64,000 nucleotides of DNA from the NCBI GenBank assembly GCA_963716125.1, contig OY970294.1, positions 2,232,001 to 2,296,000 of the forward strand, read 5' to 3'. A model generated the notes under the pieces. The model saw only the letters and a program-made list of their open reading frames with translations, was not told the origin of the DNA and did no database searches. This document shows, piece by piece, positions 14,743 to 24,005 of this stretch. Positions within the stretch are counted from its first letter, which is position 1. Each line of letters opens with the position of its first letter. Source of the stretch: Acidiluteibacter sp963716125. Lineage in GTDB: Bacteria > Bacteroidota > Bacteroidia > Flavobacteriales_E > Vicingaceae. The translations under genes were made by a program, and so were the position numbers.

Positions 14743-17265
14743 ATGAAAAAAATAAAAATAAAAATACCTCTGATACTTCCCGAAGTACCTGATGAAAAAG
14801 ACCAATGTGTAGAAAAGCTCATCACACAATTAAAAGGCAAAGAAGGACTTAATAAAGTACATGTAGCTGATGAAACCGACAATGGTGTACCGCAGCTCTG
14901 TTTTCACTATGATTCTGAGTTGATATCACTTGACCAGATTCAAAAACTAGCGGAGCAAACCGGAGCAAAAATTACAGAAAAGTTTGGTCATAAACTTATT
15001 GAAGTGGAAGGTATTAGGCATATACGACATGCCCGTAACATAGAGCGAAACCTACGGAGTAAAGAAGGAATTCTGGAAGCCGCTGTCTCAGGTTCCGGTA
15101 TGATACGATTGGAATTTGATACCACTCAGACCAATGAGGCTGAAATACTCGAAGGCTTGCGAAAAGAAGGTTTGGACCTTTCAGATACTCAGGTTAGTGC
15201 AGAGCAGTATCTGAAACAAGACACTAAAATAAAACCTCAAAAAACTGATAAAGAGCATGATCATAAAACAGGTGAAGAAGACAATAATCATGAAGAGGGT
15301 AAAGATCACGATCACTCACATAGTGGGGTTTTTGGAAAAAATACGGAGCTTATTTTTTCCATTACCTGTGGGGTACTTCTCGGAATAGGCTTCGGGCTTT
15401 CTTATGTGGAATCCATCCCGGATTGGGTCAGTCTTACTTTGTACATAGGCGCTTACTTTTTCGGTGGTTTCTTTACTGCTAAAGAAGCGGTTCAAACTGT
15501 GGCCAAGGGCGGTTTTGAAATTGATTTTTTAATGCTTGTTGCTGCTATAGGTGCCGCCATTCTGGGAGAATGGGCAGAAGGTGCACTTTTATTGTTTTTA
15601 TTCAGCTTGGGACATGCTATGGAACATTATGCAATGAACAAGGCAAGAAAAAGCATTGCTGCGCTTGCAGACCTTGCACCAAAAACAGCTTTGCTAAAAA
15701 AAGATGGCAAGACAGAAGAAGTCGGGATTGAAAAATTGAGTATTGGGGATATTATAGTGGTCAAGCCCAATAGTAAAATATCCGCAGACGGCGTCGTAGT
15801 CAACGGAAAAAGTAGTGTCAACCAAGCACCAATTACAGGGGAAAGTATACCCGTGGACAAAATCCCTGTGGAAGATACGGGCAGGGACTATTCGGCAGAT
15901 GATGATATCAAGGACGAAAACCGCGTGTTTGCCGGAACTATCAACGGTAATAGCACGTTGGAAATAAAGGTAATCAAAGAAGCCAAAGACTCTACACTGT
16001 CCCGACTGGTTAAACTGGTCAACGAGGCACAGACTCAAAAATCGCCTACACAATTGCTGACTGATAAATTTGAAAAATACTTCGTTCCATCGGTATTGAT
16101 TTTGGTGGGTATTTTATTGTTTGCATTCTTAGTGATTGATGAACCTTTTAGTGAAAGTTTTTACCGTGCAATGGCGGTATTGGTCGCTGCAAGTCCCTGC
16201 GCATTGGCAATTTCAACACCAAGTGCCGTATTAAGTGGTGTTGCAAGAGCTGCAAAGGGTGGCGTACTCATAAAAGGCGGGCGACCGCTGGAAGATTTAG
16301 GAGTGATTACTGCCTTGGCTTTCGATAAAACAGGTACACTTACCGAAGGCAAGCCTAAACTTACCAAAGTAGTACCATTAGGGAATATTGAAGAAAATGA
16401 ACTGTTAAAGATAGCCGTTGCTGTTGAAAACTTGAGCGACCATCCCTTGGCCAAAGCCGTTGTAAGGGATGGGAAAGAGCGTCTGAAAGGTACTGAAATT
16501 AACGATGCGTCAGATTTAGAAGCGGTTCTTGGAAAAGGTATCAAAGCTTCATTAGGGGAGGATAAAATCTATATTGGAAACCTTGACTTGTACAAAGACC
16601 TCGATGATTCAAAACCATCCGAAGAAATATCCATAAAAGTAAAGGAACTTGAAAGCGGAGGAAACACCACCATGCTGATAAGAAGGAACAAAGAATATAT
16701 TGGTATCATTGCTCTGATGGACACCCCAAGGGAATCGGCGAAGGAAACACTGAAAAAATTAAAGGAAATCGGTATAAAACGGATGATAATGTTAACCGGA
16801 GATAATCAAAAGGTTGCCGACGCTGTTGCCAAAGAAATTGGCTTGACTGATGCTTGGGGAAGTTTATTGCCTGAGGAAAAGGTTGATGCCATTATAAAAT
16901 TAAAAAAACAGGAATCTAAAGTAGCCATGGTTGGCGATGGAGTAAATGATGCTCCTGCTATGGCCAACAGCACGGTGGGTATTGCTATGGGAGCCGCGGG
17001 TAGTGATGTCGCCTTGGAAACAGCTGATATTGCATTAATGGCTGATAAGCTAGAAACTTTGCCTTTTGCCATAGGCTTGAGCAGAAAGGCAAAAGCCATT
17101 ATCAAGCAAAACCTATGGGTCAGCCTTGGCATTGTTGCTCTACTAATCCCATCAACCATTATGGGGTGGGCAAGCATTGGTATTGCAGTCGTTATACATG
17201 AAGGTTCTACATTACTTGTAGTTTTTAATGCCTTAAGGCTTTTGACTTATAAAAAATATAACTAA
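14743..17265 (+). CDS. zntA: P1B-type Zn/Cd/Pb-translocating ATPase
   Basis: 840 residues. Two HMA-like ferredoxin folds fill the first 160 or so residues but lack the usual CxxC. They are followed by a His-rich linker (KEHDHKTGEEDNNHEEGKDH) near 165-195. The core has eight TM helices, the ion site SPCALAISTP (about 483), the phosphorylation motif DKTGTLT (about 527), the SDHPLAKAV nucleotide motif and the hinge GDGVNDAPAM (about 730). SPC with downstream membrane residues is the pattern of Zn2+/Cd2+/Pb2+ exporters in the inner membrane. His in place of N-terminal Cys suggests preference for Zn or Co over copper. It follows the bestrophin gene by about 20 bases and is part of the same run of genes. 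Confidence 0.92.
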   Translation: MKKIKIKIPLILPEVPDEKDQCVEKLITQLKGKEGLNKVHVADETDNGVPQLCFHYDSELISLDQIQKLAEQTGAKITEKFGHKLIEVEGIRHIRHARNIERNLRSKEGILEAAVSGSGMIRLEFDTTQTNEAEILEGLRKEGLDLSDTQVSAEQYLKQDTKIKPQKTDKEHDHKTGEEDNNHEEGKDHDHSHSGVFGKNTELIFSITCGVLLGIGFGLSYVESIPDWVSLTLYIGAYFFGGFFTAKEAVQTVAKGGFEIDFLMLVAAIGAAILGEWAEGALLLFLFSLGHAMEHYAMNKARKSIAALADLAPKTALLKKDGKTEEVGIEKLSIGDIIVVKPNSKISADGVVVNGKSSVNQAPITGESIPVDKIPVEDTGRDYSADDDIKDENRVFAGTINGNSTLEIKVIKEAKDSTLSRLVKLVNEAQTQKSPTQLLTDKFEKYFVPSVLILVGILLFAFLVIDEPFSESFYRAMAVLVAASPCALAISTPSAVLSGVARAAKGGVLIKGGRPLEDLGVITALAFDKTGTLTEGKPKLTKVVPLGNIEENELLKIAVAVENLSDHPLAKAVVRDGKERLKGTEINDASDLEAVLGKGIKASLGEDKIYIGNLDLYKDLDDSKPSEEISIKVKELESGGNTTMLIRRNKEYIGIIALMDTPRESAKETLKKLKEIGIKRMIMLTGDNQKVADAVAKEIGLTDAWGSLLPEEKVDAIIKLKKQESKVAMVGDGVNDAPAMANSTVGIAMGAAGSDVALETADIALMADKLETLPFAIGLSRKAKAIIKQNLWVSLGIVALLIPSTIMGWASIGIAVVIHEGSTLLVVFNALRLLTYKKYN

Positions 17266-17299
17266 ATTTATAAATGAATAACAATTAAAACTTATTAAA

Positions 17300-17851
17300 A
17301 TGAAAAATGAAAATAATTACTTCAAATTTTTTGGAATGATTGCAACCGCTATGGTAGCAATGTACTTTTTGATGTACACCAATTCTTATCAAATCATTGA
17401 CCACTTTTGGTTTAGTGAAACAAGGCTTTTTATGACATTGATTATGGCTGGATCTATGATTATCATTATGCTATTGTTTATGTTAAATATGTACAAAAAG
17501 CGCAGTGTCAATTTTACAGTTATTTTACTGGGTATTTTGCTAATTGCTGGAGGAATCGGATTAGTAAGAACACAAGTCACAGTTACTGGTGTTGACTACA
17601 TGGAAGGAATGATCCCACATCATTCTATTGCTATTCTTACAAGTGATCGTGCACAAATTAAGGATGTACGAGTAAGAAAATTAGCCGATGAAATTATTAA
17701 AGCACAACGTAGGGAAATTATGGAAATGCAATGGTTGATAAATGATATAAGAAAAAATGGTTTGGTAGAAACAGAAGATGAAATGAAAAACAGATCGTTG
17801 CCTAAGTTTGAAGGTTCTCTTGAAAAAGAAACACGAAATCTGACAGAGTAG
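17300..17851 (+). CDS. DUF305-family membrane protein
   Basis: 183 residues with three N-terminal TM helices (to about 90) and a C-terminal DUF305 segment containing MEGMIPHHSIAILTSDRAQI and ADEIIKAQRREIMEMQWL. The Met/His pattern (MxGMxxHH, then ExxxMxxW) is the family's probable metal site on the periplasmic face. DUF305 proteins are often found in copper and other metal-resistance clusters. It is 34 bases after the ATPase gene, consistent with one operon. Binding of a specific metal is not shown. Confidence 0.85.
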   Translation: MKNENNYFKFFGMIATAMVAMYFLMYTNSYQIIDHFWFSETRLFMTLIMAGSMIIIMLLFMLNMYKKRSVNFTVILLGILLIAGGIGLVRTQVTVTGVDYMEGMIPHHSIAILTSDRAQIKDVRVRKLADEIIKAQRREIMEMQWLINDIRKNGLVETEDEMKNRSLPKFEGSLEKETRNLTE

Positions 17852-17935
17852 GAGAATGGTTTTATGACTTGGAGGGATAGAAATCACTTGTACTTCCATT
17901 ACACTTATGAATTTAATTAATTAAAAATTGAAATT

Positions 17936-18292
17936 ATGATACATTTATTAGAAACAAAGAAAGAAAACCTAATCGCCGTAAAATTAGAGGATAAAATCTC
18001 GAAAAGTGATGTTGAAAAGTTACATCCACTAATACATAGCATTGCCGAAAAAGGAAACAAAGTAGATTTTTACCTTGAAATGAACGACTTCCACGGTTAT
18101 GATTTGCAGGGTTTTTGGGCAGATATGAAAGTAGATGCTTCGCATATTTCAGATTATGGAAAAATGGCTTTCGTGGGTAAAAAGAAATGGCAAAAATGGG
18201 TAGCCAAAACAACTAATATTTTTACAGATTCGGAAGTAAAGTATTTTAATTTGACAGATAAAGATAATGCATTAGAATGGATCAGTCAGTAA
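17936..18292 (+). CDS. SpoIIAA-like STAS-domain protein
   Basis: 118 residues with the SpoIIAA-like/STAS pattern: an N-terminal strand-helix region (IAVKLEDKISKSDVEKLHPLI), a central EMNDFHGYDLQGFWADMK and a C-terminal AFVGKKKWQKWVAK and WISQ. Single-domain STAS proteins of this type are often small cytoplasmic stress or membrane-associated proteins. Its stop overlaps the start of nhaA by 16 bases, implying translational coupling. A role in controlling the antiporter is a reasonable inference, since STAS domains regulate anion transporters. Confidence 0.82.
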   Translation: MIHLLETKKENLIAVKLEDKISKSDVEKLHPLIHSIAEKGNKVDFYLEMNDFHGYDLQGFWADMKVDASHISDYGKMAFVGKKKWQKWVAKTTNIFTDSEVKYFNLTDKDNALEWISQ

Positions 18293-19608
18293 ATAGCAAT
18301 TCTACGCTGACATATATAAAACAAACGGCAAGTAAGTTTTTAGATAGAGAAACCTCCGGAGGCTTGATTCTAATTGCAGCTACTGTATTTGCTTTAATAG
18401 TTGGAAATTCTGCGTGGGCTGATGCTTATCATCATTACCTCAAAGATGATTTTTTATTTGAAATTTCAAAGCATTTTACTTTTAGCTTAACCATAGAAGA
18501 GTGGATTAATGATGGCTTGATGGCTATATTTTTTTTAGTAGCCGGCTTGGAATTAAAGCGAGAAATTATGGTGGGTGAGCTATCAACATTTAGGAAAGCA
18601 TCTATGCCACTACTTGCTGCACTTGGAGGTATGGTTGTCCCTGCACTTATATTTGTAAGTTTTAATGCAGGTACCGAAAGCTCAGTTGGTTGGGGTATTC
18701 CGATGGCGACCGACATAGCCTATTCATTGGGTATTATTGGGTTACTAGGTAAAAGAGTTCCCACGCAGCTCAAAATTTTTTTAGTGGCACTTGCTATTGC
18801 AGATGATTTGGGAGCTATACTAATTATTGCCTTGTTTTACAGTAATGAAATTAGTTGGATATTTCTTGCTTCAGGGCTTGGCATATTTGTGTTATTATTG
18901 TTGTGTAATCGTTTTGGTTTGAAAAGCCTAATTTGGTATATTGTGGGTGGTTTGGCTTTGTGGTATTGCTTTCTCAATTCAGGGGTTCACCCTACTATAG
19001 CTGGAGTTCTTTTCGCCATCACAATTCCCGTAAAACCTAAATTGGACAGCAAAATTCTTAAAAAGCGTACAGCCATAAATATCATAGAACTGGAGAAAAC
19101 AGATATTGAGAATCGAAATCCGATGCAAGATATTAGTCAAAGAAAAATACTAAAAGCTTTGCAAGTGGATGCAGAGAACTCTAGACCTCCGCTTTTAAAA
19201 TTAGAGAATGCCTTAATTGATTTTAACGCCTTTTTTATTATCCCAATCTTTGCCATTGCTAACGCTGGTGTGAAATTAGATGTTAGTATTTTAGAGGTAG
19301 TTTCAAGTTCACTTGGATTAGGTATATTATTAGGTTTAGCAATAGGAAAAGTAATAGGAATAAGCCTTTTTGCATTTATTGGTAAGCAGTTGGGTGTTGC
19401 TGAATTACACACATCTTTGAGGTGGGGGCATATCGTAGGCATGGGTATTATAGCAGGGATCGGTTTTACTATGTCGCTCTTTATTACCAATCTTGCTTTT
19501 GCGAACTCTGAATTAATAAAAGTTTCGAAAATCAGTATTTTAATTGCTTCTTTAATAGCTGCAATAATAGGAGTTGTAATTTTGCTATTGACCAAAAAAA
19601 GAAGTTAA
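18277..19608 (+). CDS. nhaA: NhaA Na+/H+ antiporter
   Basis: 443 residues. Key NhaA features are present: FLDRETSGGLILIAATVFALIV at the N-terminus, ATDIAYSLGI, the paired aspartates in ALAIADDLGAILII, and SGVHPTIAGVLFAI. The antiporter exchanges sodium for protons across the inner membrane and could sustain the proton gradient used by the RND pumps. A central hydrophilic loop of about 50 residues (KILKKRTAINIIELEK onward) is typical of Bacteroidota NhaA. The start overlaps the STAS gene by 16 bases and the CDF gene follows two bases after the stop. Confidence 0.95.
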   Translation: MDQSVNSNSTLTYIKQTASKFLDRETSGGLILIAATVFALIVGNSAWADAYHHYLKDDFLFEISKHFTFSLTIEEWINDGLMAIFFLVAGLELKREIMVGELSTFRKASMPLLAALGGMVVPALIFVSFNAGTESSVGWGIPMATDIAYSLGIIGLLGKRVPTQLKIFLVALAIADDLGAILIIALFYSNEISWIFLASGLGIFVLLLLCNRFGLKSLIWYIVGGLALWYCFLNSGVHPTIAGVLFAITIPVKPKLDSKILKKRTAINIIELEKTDIENRNPMQDISQRKILKALQVDAENSRPPLLKLENALIDFNAFFIIPIFAIANAGVKLDVSILEVVSSSLGLGILLGLAIGKVIGISLFAFIGKQLGVAELHTSLRWGHIVGMGIIAGIGFTMSLFITNLAFANSELIKVSKISILIASLIAAIIGVVILLLTKKRS

Positions 19609-19610
19609 AA

Positions 19611-20408
19611 ATGAAAAAGTCAACGTTTAAAATAACCCAAATGGATTGCCCGTCCGAAGAACAAATGATACGGATGAAATTGTCAGAGTTAAATGGAATT
19701 CATCAACTTGAATTTGATATTCCCAATAGGAAACTGACCATAGTTAATGAAACAGATTCTAAGTTAATTCTTGATTCTTTAGAAGATTTAAAACTCAATA
19801 CCACTTTAATTTCTGAAGAATCAATTAAAGATTATGTAGCTGAAAAATCAACCAATGCGAATGAGCGTAAAATGCTGTGGGCAGTTCTCATTATCAATTT
19901 TACCTTCTTTTTGATTGAATTGATCTATGGTTGGCTTTCAGATTCAATGGGTTTAATCGCTGATTCATTAGATATGCTTGCTGATTCTTTGGTTTATATT
20001 TTGAGTCTGATGGCAGTTGGAGCAGCCATAGCCAAAAAGAAAAAAGTAGCTCGTTTAAGTGGATATTTTCAAATGGCTTTAGCAGTTTTAGGTTTAGCTG
20101 AATTAATAAGAAGAGTTTTCGGAGTTTCTGAAATTCCTGAGTTTCAGAATATGATTATCATTTCAATTTTAGCCCTAATTGCCAATTCTGTCTCGCTCTA
20201 CCTCATTCAGAAAGCCAAAAGTAAAGAAGCTCATATGCAAGCTTCAGCTATTTTTACTTCAAATGATATCATTATTAATTCGGGTGTAATTGTAGCAGGT
20301 GTTTTAGTTTACCTGACTGAAAGTAAGATTCCCGATTTGGTAATTGGGTTAATTATTTTTGGAATTGTATTAAGAGGTGCTTTTAGAATATTAAGATTAG
20401 GAAAATAA
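19611..20408 (+). CDS. Cation diffusion facilitator with N-terminal HMA-like domain
   Basis: 265 residues. An HMA-like fold at 1-75 carries MDCPSEEQM, with a single Cys rather than CxxC. From about 88 a CDF membrane domain follows, with DSLDMLADSLVY (TM2, Asp residues of the metal site) and SNDIIINSGV (TM5, where the usual His/Asp pair is Asn/Asp). The usual C-terminal cytoplasmic domain is missing, so the protein stops soon after TM6. CDF transporters export Zn and related metals to the periplasm by proton exchange. It is the last gene of block 1 and starts two bases after nhaA. Confidence 0.85.
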   Translation: MKKSTFKITQMDCPSEEQMIRMKLSELNGIHQLEFDIPNRKLTIVNETDSKLILDSLEDLKLNTTLISEESIKDYVAEKSTNANERKMLWAVLIINFTFFLIELIYGWLSDSMGLIADSLDMLADSLVYILSLMAVGAAIAKKKKVARLSGYFQMALAVLGLAELIRRVFGVSEIPEFQNMIIISILALIANSVSLYLIQKAKSKEAHMQASAIFTSNDIIINSGVIVAGVLVYLTESKIPDLVIGLIIFGIVLRGAFRILRLGK

Positions 20409-20414
20409 TAATAT

Positions 20415-20646
20415 TGCCTCCCCTACTTCACACACTTTCGTTTTCGCTGCGCTGCACCAAAAAAGTGTTCCGTCCTTCCCCAAATTGAAGAGAAAGAGAA
20501 AAACCTTCCCTCCTTTTTTAAAAAGAAATTAAATCAGCTTCCCGAATAAAATTTTGTCATGATTTTGAGGAATAGAATAAGAAAAATCACGCCAAAATTT
20601 AATGCTGCGTTATTTAACATAACGCAGTACATTATAGGACAAAAGC
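20415..20646 (-). repeat. Dispersed intergenic repeat, copy R1 (inverted)
   Basis: About 230 bases whose reverse complement matches copies at 39860-40292 (R2) and 44320-44551 (R3), roughly 85% to R3 by eye. Landmarks in order on the minus strand are TGTCCTATAAT, a GCGTTAT...ATAACGC hairpin, AAATTTTGGCG, TTTTATTCGGGAAGCTGATT, AATTTCTTTTTAAAAAAGG and ACACTTTTTTGGTG. No coding frame runs through it. It separates block 1 from the next genes and is in opposite orientation to R2 and R3. Confidence 0.8.
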
Positions 20647-20808
20647 ATAGTTTTTGTTTACACGTAATTTGCTTATTCTTTAGATCCTATAATGTATATT
20701 ATGTCTCCGCTACGCTTCGGGCTAAAGCCTAAATAGTATTTCTCGTTATTGTTAACGAAGATCTTTCGTTGGCTCTTGTCCTATAATTAGACGTTATGTC
20801 TCCATTCG
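20618..20808. repeat. Short element bounded by inverted repeats (ACATAACG... / ...CGTTATGT)
   Basis: The left end ACATAACGCAGTACATTATAGGACAA is mirrored by the right end TTGTCCTATAATTAGACGTTATGT. Inside lies a second partial copy (TCCTATAATGTATATTATGT) and small GC-rich hairpins. Paired outer (ACATAAC/GTTATGT) and inner (ATTATAGGAC/GTCCTATAAT) boxes recall integron attC sites or a MITE. No integrase gene is in the window. The rest of the gap to 20913 has no gene. Confidence 0.5.
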
Positions 20809-20913
20809 CTTGGCTAGCTCATTTCGCCTAATCGGTAAATAGCCGCTATTGGCTTATTTGCTGTATTTTGTAATAATTATCTTTTATAGAGGAATATCTC
20901 AAGGAAATTTAAT

Positions 20914-21327
20914 TTGGTATTAATTAGAGTTGTAATAACGCAAATTTTAATTGTACTCAGTTTATTCATTATTGGGTTCATTTATAATGAAAACTTTATT
21001 TCATATCTTAATCCGCAACTTTTATTGTTAGAAAGCCAATCATTAATTTTAATTGCACTATTTTCAGCACTGCTTTCGATTGCTGTGCCTAATTTCCTAA
21101 TGGTTTTCTTTATCCCTTTATATTTTGTAATAGAAAACTATTTAGTTTTCTTACTTAAAAACAATTATGATTGGCTAATTCTTGATTATGCTCCTATAAA
21201 TGTATTTTATCAAATTAAGCAACTTGACAGTATTTTTTATATCGGGATAAATACAATTATTCCTATCTGCTATTTTATTTTAATAGCAATATTAATCCAA
21301 GTTATTTTATTGAAAAAACGAATATGA
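20914..21327 (+). CDS. Hypothetical membrane protein, possibly the C-terminal part of an ABC-2 permease
   Basis: 137 residues with four hydrophobic helices. The end (DYAPINVFYQIKQ, then two helices and LLKKRI) recalls the last helices of ABC-2-type permeases. The frame is closed by a stop just upstream and the only start is TTG at 20914, directly after the repeat region. It may therefore be a 5'-truncated gene that has kept its frame. The stop overlaps the start of the thioredoxin-like gene by four bases, implying coupled translation. Both the family and the coding status are uncertain. Confidence 0.5.
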   Translation: MVLIRVVITQILIVLSLFIIGFIYNENFISYLNPQLLLLESQSLILIALFSALLSIAVPNFLMVFFIPLYFVIENYLVFLLKNNYDWLILDYAPINVFYQIKQLDSIFYIGINTIIPICYFILIAILIQVILLKKRI

Positions 21328-21875
21328 AAAAGTCAGGATTTTTAATGTTTTGGTTTGTATTTACCCTACTATTTATAATTAGTTGGTGGGTTACAATTTC
21401 TTTGAGAAATAATAGCAAGAATGATGTAATTGATACAAAAATAAATACTACAGAATTTTACAAAATACTTCCTAGTGATATAAAGGCCGAAATAGAAGAT
21501 AAAAAAGTAGTTGTAATCAATGTTTGGGCAACGTGGTGTCAGCCATGCCGAAAAGAAATGCCCTTTTTAGAACAATTAGCAATAAAACACCCTAATCAAG
21601 CTTTCATAGCGGTAACTGATCAATCCAAGGAAGAAGCATCCTCTTATTTAAACGAATCTCCTATTGCTAATTCTTTTTTACAAATATATAATGGACAAGA
21701 ATTAATCAATTACATTGCAAATTTTTCAAGTCAAAAAAAAATAAAGGAAGGAAACGCGGTTTTGAATTTACCTACGAACGTGATATTCTATAATGAAAAG
21801 TGTGTCTTTATTGAATCTGGTTTTTCAGAATTAAACATCAAAAAAATGGATAGTATTATTACTTCAATTAAGTAA
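21324..21875 (+). CDS. TlpA/ResA-like membrane-anchored thioredoxin
   Basis: 183 residues. One N-terminal TM anchor (GFLMFWFVFTLLFIISWWV) is followed by a thioredoxin fold with the active site NVWATWCQPCRKEMPFLEQL near residue 70 and a cis-Pro region NLPTNVIFYN. It acts in the periplasm as a thiol-disulfide reductase, for example in apocytochrome or metal-chaperone maturation. The start overlaps the upstream membrane-protein gene by four bases; the YkvA-like gene follows. Family assignment is firm, substrate unknown. Confidence 0.88.
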   Translation: MKKSGFLMFWFVFTLLFIISWWVTISLRNNSKNDVIDTKINTTEFYKILPSDIKAEIEDKKVVVINVWATWCQPCRKEMPFLEQLAIKHPNQAFIAVTDQSKEEASSYLNESPIANSFLQIYNGQELINYIANFSSQKKIKEGNAVLNLPTNVIFYNEKCVFIESGFSELNIKKMDSIITSIK

Positions 21876-21886
21876 TTTAAAATAAG

Positions 21887-22255
21887 TTGATTCAAAGAAT
21901 TAAAAATTGGGCTTCAAAGATAAAACGACAATTACTAATACTGCATCTAGCGTATCAAGATGCTAGAACCCCTTGGTTTGCAAAAGCATTGATATTTCTA
22001 ATTATTGCCTACGCTTTAAGTCCAATAGATCTAATTCCTGACTTTATTCCTATTTTAGGTTATTTAGATGATTTAATTCTATTGCCAATCGGAATTTACT
22101 TTGCTATTAAATTAATTCCAAAAAGTGTAATTCATTCTGCTCAAGTAAAAATAGAAACCTACAAATGGAACAAAAAAAACAGTTTAATTGGAGCTATTAT
22201 AGTAAGCATTGTTTGGCTAGGTTTAGGAGTATTCTTATACTTTGAATATTTTTAA
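21887..22255 (+). CDS. YkvA-like DUF1232 membrane protein
   Basis: 122 residues with the DUF1232 signature TPWFAKALIFLIIAYALSPIDLIPDFIPILGYLDD. The hallmark SPIDLIPDFIPxLGxxDD is complete, and a second membrane helix lies at the C-terminus. The best start is TTG at 21887, preceded by AATAAG; no in-frame ATG gives the full domain. The family is widespread and its molecular role unknown. It may be co-transcribed with the thioredoxin gene, which ends 11 bases upstream. Confidence 0.85.
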   Translation: MIQRIKNWASKIKRQLLILHLAYQDARTPWFAKALIFLIIAYALSPIDLIPDFIPILGYLDDLILLPIGIYFAIKLIPKSVIHSAQVKIETYKWNKKNSLIGAIIVSIVWLGLGVFLYFEYF

Positions 22256-22381
22256 ACAGATTGAAAAAGTTAGCTTTCAATATTACTAGCAGTAAAAAAC
22301 AAAAAATAAAGCAATTGGATACGGAATAAGTCGGTAAAATTTTGGATATTGTTTGGAGAAATTTAGCAATTTTAAAATGCG

Positions 22382-22711
22382 ATGTCAATATTAAGATCAA
22401 TACCCTTATTCCTTCTTGCCGGACTATGCGAAATAGGCGGTGGCTACCTGATTTGGCTATGGTTAAAAGAAGGCAAACCATTTTGGTATGGGATTTTGGG
22501 TGGGATAATCCTTGCCCTTTATGGAGTTGTAGCAACCTTTCAAACTCAAAGTTTTGCCCGAGTATATGCTACTTATGGTGGGGTTTTTATAATAATGTCG
22601 TTATTATGGTCAATGAAGTTTGATAATTACTCGCCTGACAAGTACGATATCATCGGAGCATTAATTGCCTTGTTGGGCGTTGGCATTATCTACTACTCAC
22701 CTAGAGGCTAA
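22382..22711 (+). CDS. YnfA/UPF0060 family small membrane protein
   Basis: 109 residues, four TM helices, with GLCEIGGGYLIWLWLKEGKP, YGVVATFQ and RVYATYGGVFI, all characteristic of UPF0060. The family resembles small multidrug-resistance transporters and may export cations or drugs. The gene stands about 130 bases from both neighbours and appears to be a single-gene unit before the CsoR module. Confidence 0.92.
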   Translation: MSILRSIPLFLLAGLCEIGGGYLIWLWLKEGKPFWYGILGGIILALYGVVATFQTQSFARVYATYGGVFIIMSLLWSMKFDNYSPDKYDIIGALIALLGVGIIYYSPRG

Positions 22712-22843
22712 ATAAATAGTAGAAGTGAAGGTAGTTAAACTATTTGCAAACAGATGTATAGCATAGCAAAGGTTAAAAAAACAATTAATTTACCACCCCA
22801 CCCCTTGTCATCTGTAAATTTGGATTTAAAAATTTATGCTATT

Positions 22844-23233
22844 ATGATACCAACCGATTTGATGAAAGAAATAAAAACACGGTTAAAAACAATTGGTGGA
22901 CAATTGCAAGGAATTGTGAAAATGATGGAAGAGGAGCAGAGTCCGGAAAAAATATTACTCCAATTTAAAGCTGCAAAAAAAGGTTTAGATAAAGCACACT
23001 ACCAATTGTTGGACGATGTTTATCGAAAAGCTTTGGCAATTAGCATCGTAAATGCCGTGGATGGTTGTCCGGGCAATTGTGGTAATGAAGATCGAATAGA
23101 ATACATCAAACAAAAATTTCCCGACTTGAAACTCGATGAAATTTCGGAAAAATTACAAGAAATGAATGAGATAGAAAACCGTTTAAGACAATACAATGAT
23201 GAAAAAAATAATAGCCTCAATGAAAAGCAATAA
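22844..23233 (+). CDS. CsoR/FrmR/RcnR-family metal-sensing repressor
   Basis: About 129 residues from the ATG at 22844. An open frame extends 30 codons further but those lack family similarity. The fold is the all-helical CsoR/RcnR type: EIKTRLKTIGGQLQGIVKMMEEEQSPEKILLQFKAAKKGL with a later helix and a Cys-rich stretch VDGCPGNCGNE. The canonical Cu(I) pattern Cys-His-Cys is not complete; HYQLLDDV supplies His and GCPGNC supplies thiols, so the metal is open. It is the first gene of the MerT/MerP-like module and probably represses it. The next gene begins inside its 3' end. Confidence 0.82.
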   Translation: MIPTDLMKEIKTRLKTIGGQLQGIVKMMEEEQSPEKILLQFKAAKKGLDKAHYQLLDDVYRKALAISIVNAVDGCPGNCGNEDRIEYIKQKFPDLKLDEISEKLQEMNEIENRLRQYNDEKNNSLNEKQ

Positions 23234-23933
23234 AATAGCTAAAGCACTATTAATTTGTAGTTCTTGCTTTTTATTAACGCCCCTTTTCGCACAGGAACAG
23301 GTGAATTCAGACCGGGCTAAAATTGGAATTTATACTTCTGCCGGAGTTCATTTTCCAAAGGTTAAAGAACTGAACAAAGTGCTTACTCAAAATAATTATG
23401 CCGCCATTTCAAAGGCACAAGAATCCGTTGGTTTGGGTTTCTCAAGAACAAAAAATAGGCTTACTTATCAACTTGATTTTTACATGTACTTTGAATGTGC
23501 TGAAAGTGAGCAAGATATTTGTTCTGATATTTTTGGAAGTGGGCTAAGCTTAAACTTAGGTTACGATCTGTTAGCAAACAAAAAATGGCAATTTTCGCCC
23601 TTAGCCGGAATTACTTTTGATAGAACAGTATTTAAAACTTCAGATAATACTACCCCTCAATCCTCATTTAACAGCTACTTTGCCGAAGCAAGAAATCAAA
23701 ATCAAGTGTACTTTACAAATCTTACTGCCAACGTTGGATTACAACTTAATTTTTTACCGGTAGTAAATGAAAGCTTTCAACAGCGGCTTATTGTTGGATT
23801 AAGAAGTGGCTACTTTATTCCACTTTCTACTACTAAATGGAGAAAACACGATGAAAAAAACGTGTTAGAATCAGGTCCAGATTATAATACAGGAGGGGCT
23901 TACCTTAAATTTATTTTAGGATATCGAATATAA
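23220..23933 (+). CDS. Outer-membrane beta-barrel protein
   Basis: About 237 residues from ATG 23220, which leaves a standard signal peptide (MKSNKIAKALLICSSCFLLTPLFAQ); an ATG at 23196 is also possible. The mature protein alternates aromatic and hydrophobic residues in short strands (YQLDFYMYFEC, SLNLGYDLLANKKWQFSPLAGITFD) and ends LKFILGYRI, an outer-membrane sorting pattern. It overlaps the CsoR-like gene by 14 bases or more. Function unknown; a metal-induced outer-membrane protein is suggested by position. Confidence 0.75.
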   Translation: MKSNKIAKALLICSSCFLLTPLFAQEQVNSDRAKIGIYTSAGVHFPKVKELNKVLTQNNYAAISKAQESVGLGFSRTKNRLTYQLDFYMYFECAESEQDICSDIFGSGLSLNLGYDLLANKKWQFSPLAGITFDRTVFKTSDNTTPQSSFNSYFAEARNQNQVYFTNLTANVGLQLNFLPVVNESFQQRLIVGLRSGYFIPLSTTKWRKHDEKNVLESGPDYNTGGAYLKFILGYRI

Positions 23934-24005
23934 AGTAAAAATAATCCTTGACAAGCACCCCCTCCCTAATCGTAGCTTTGAATTTCAATCTTTAAAAAAA
24001 ATGTT

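Noticed and set aside
22342..22623. A 93-codon frame overlapping the YnfA-like gene
   Set aside because: The YnfA frame has complete family motifs; the other frame has none.
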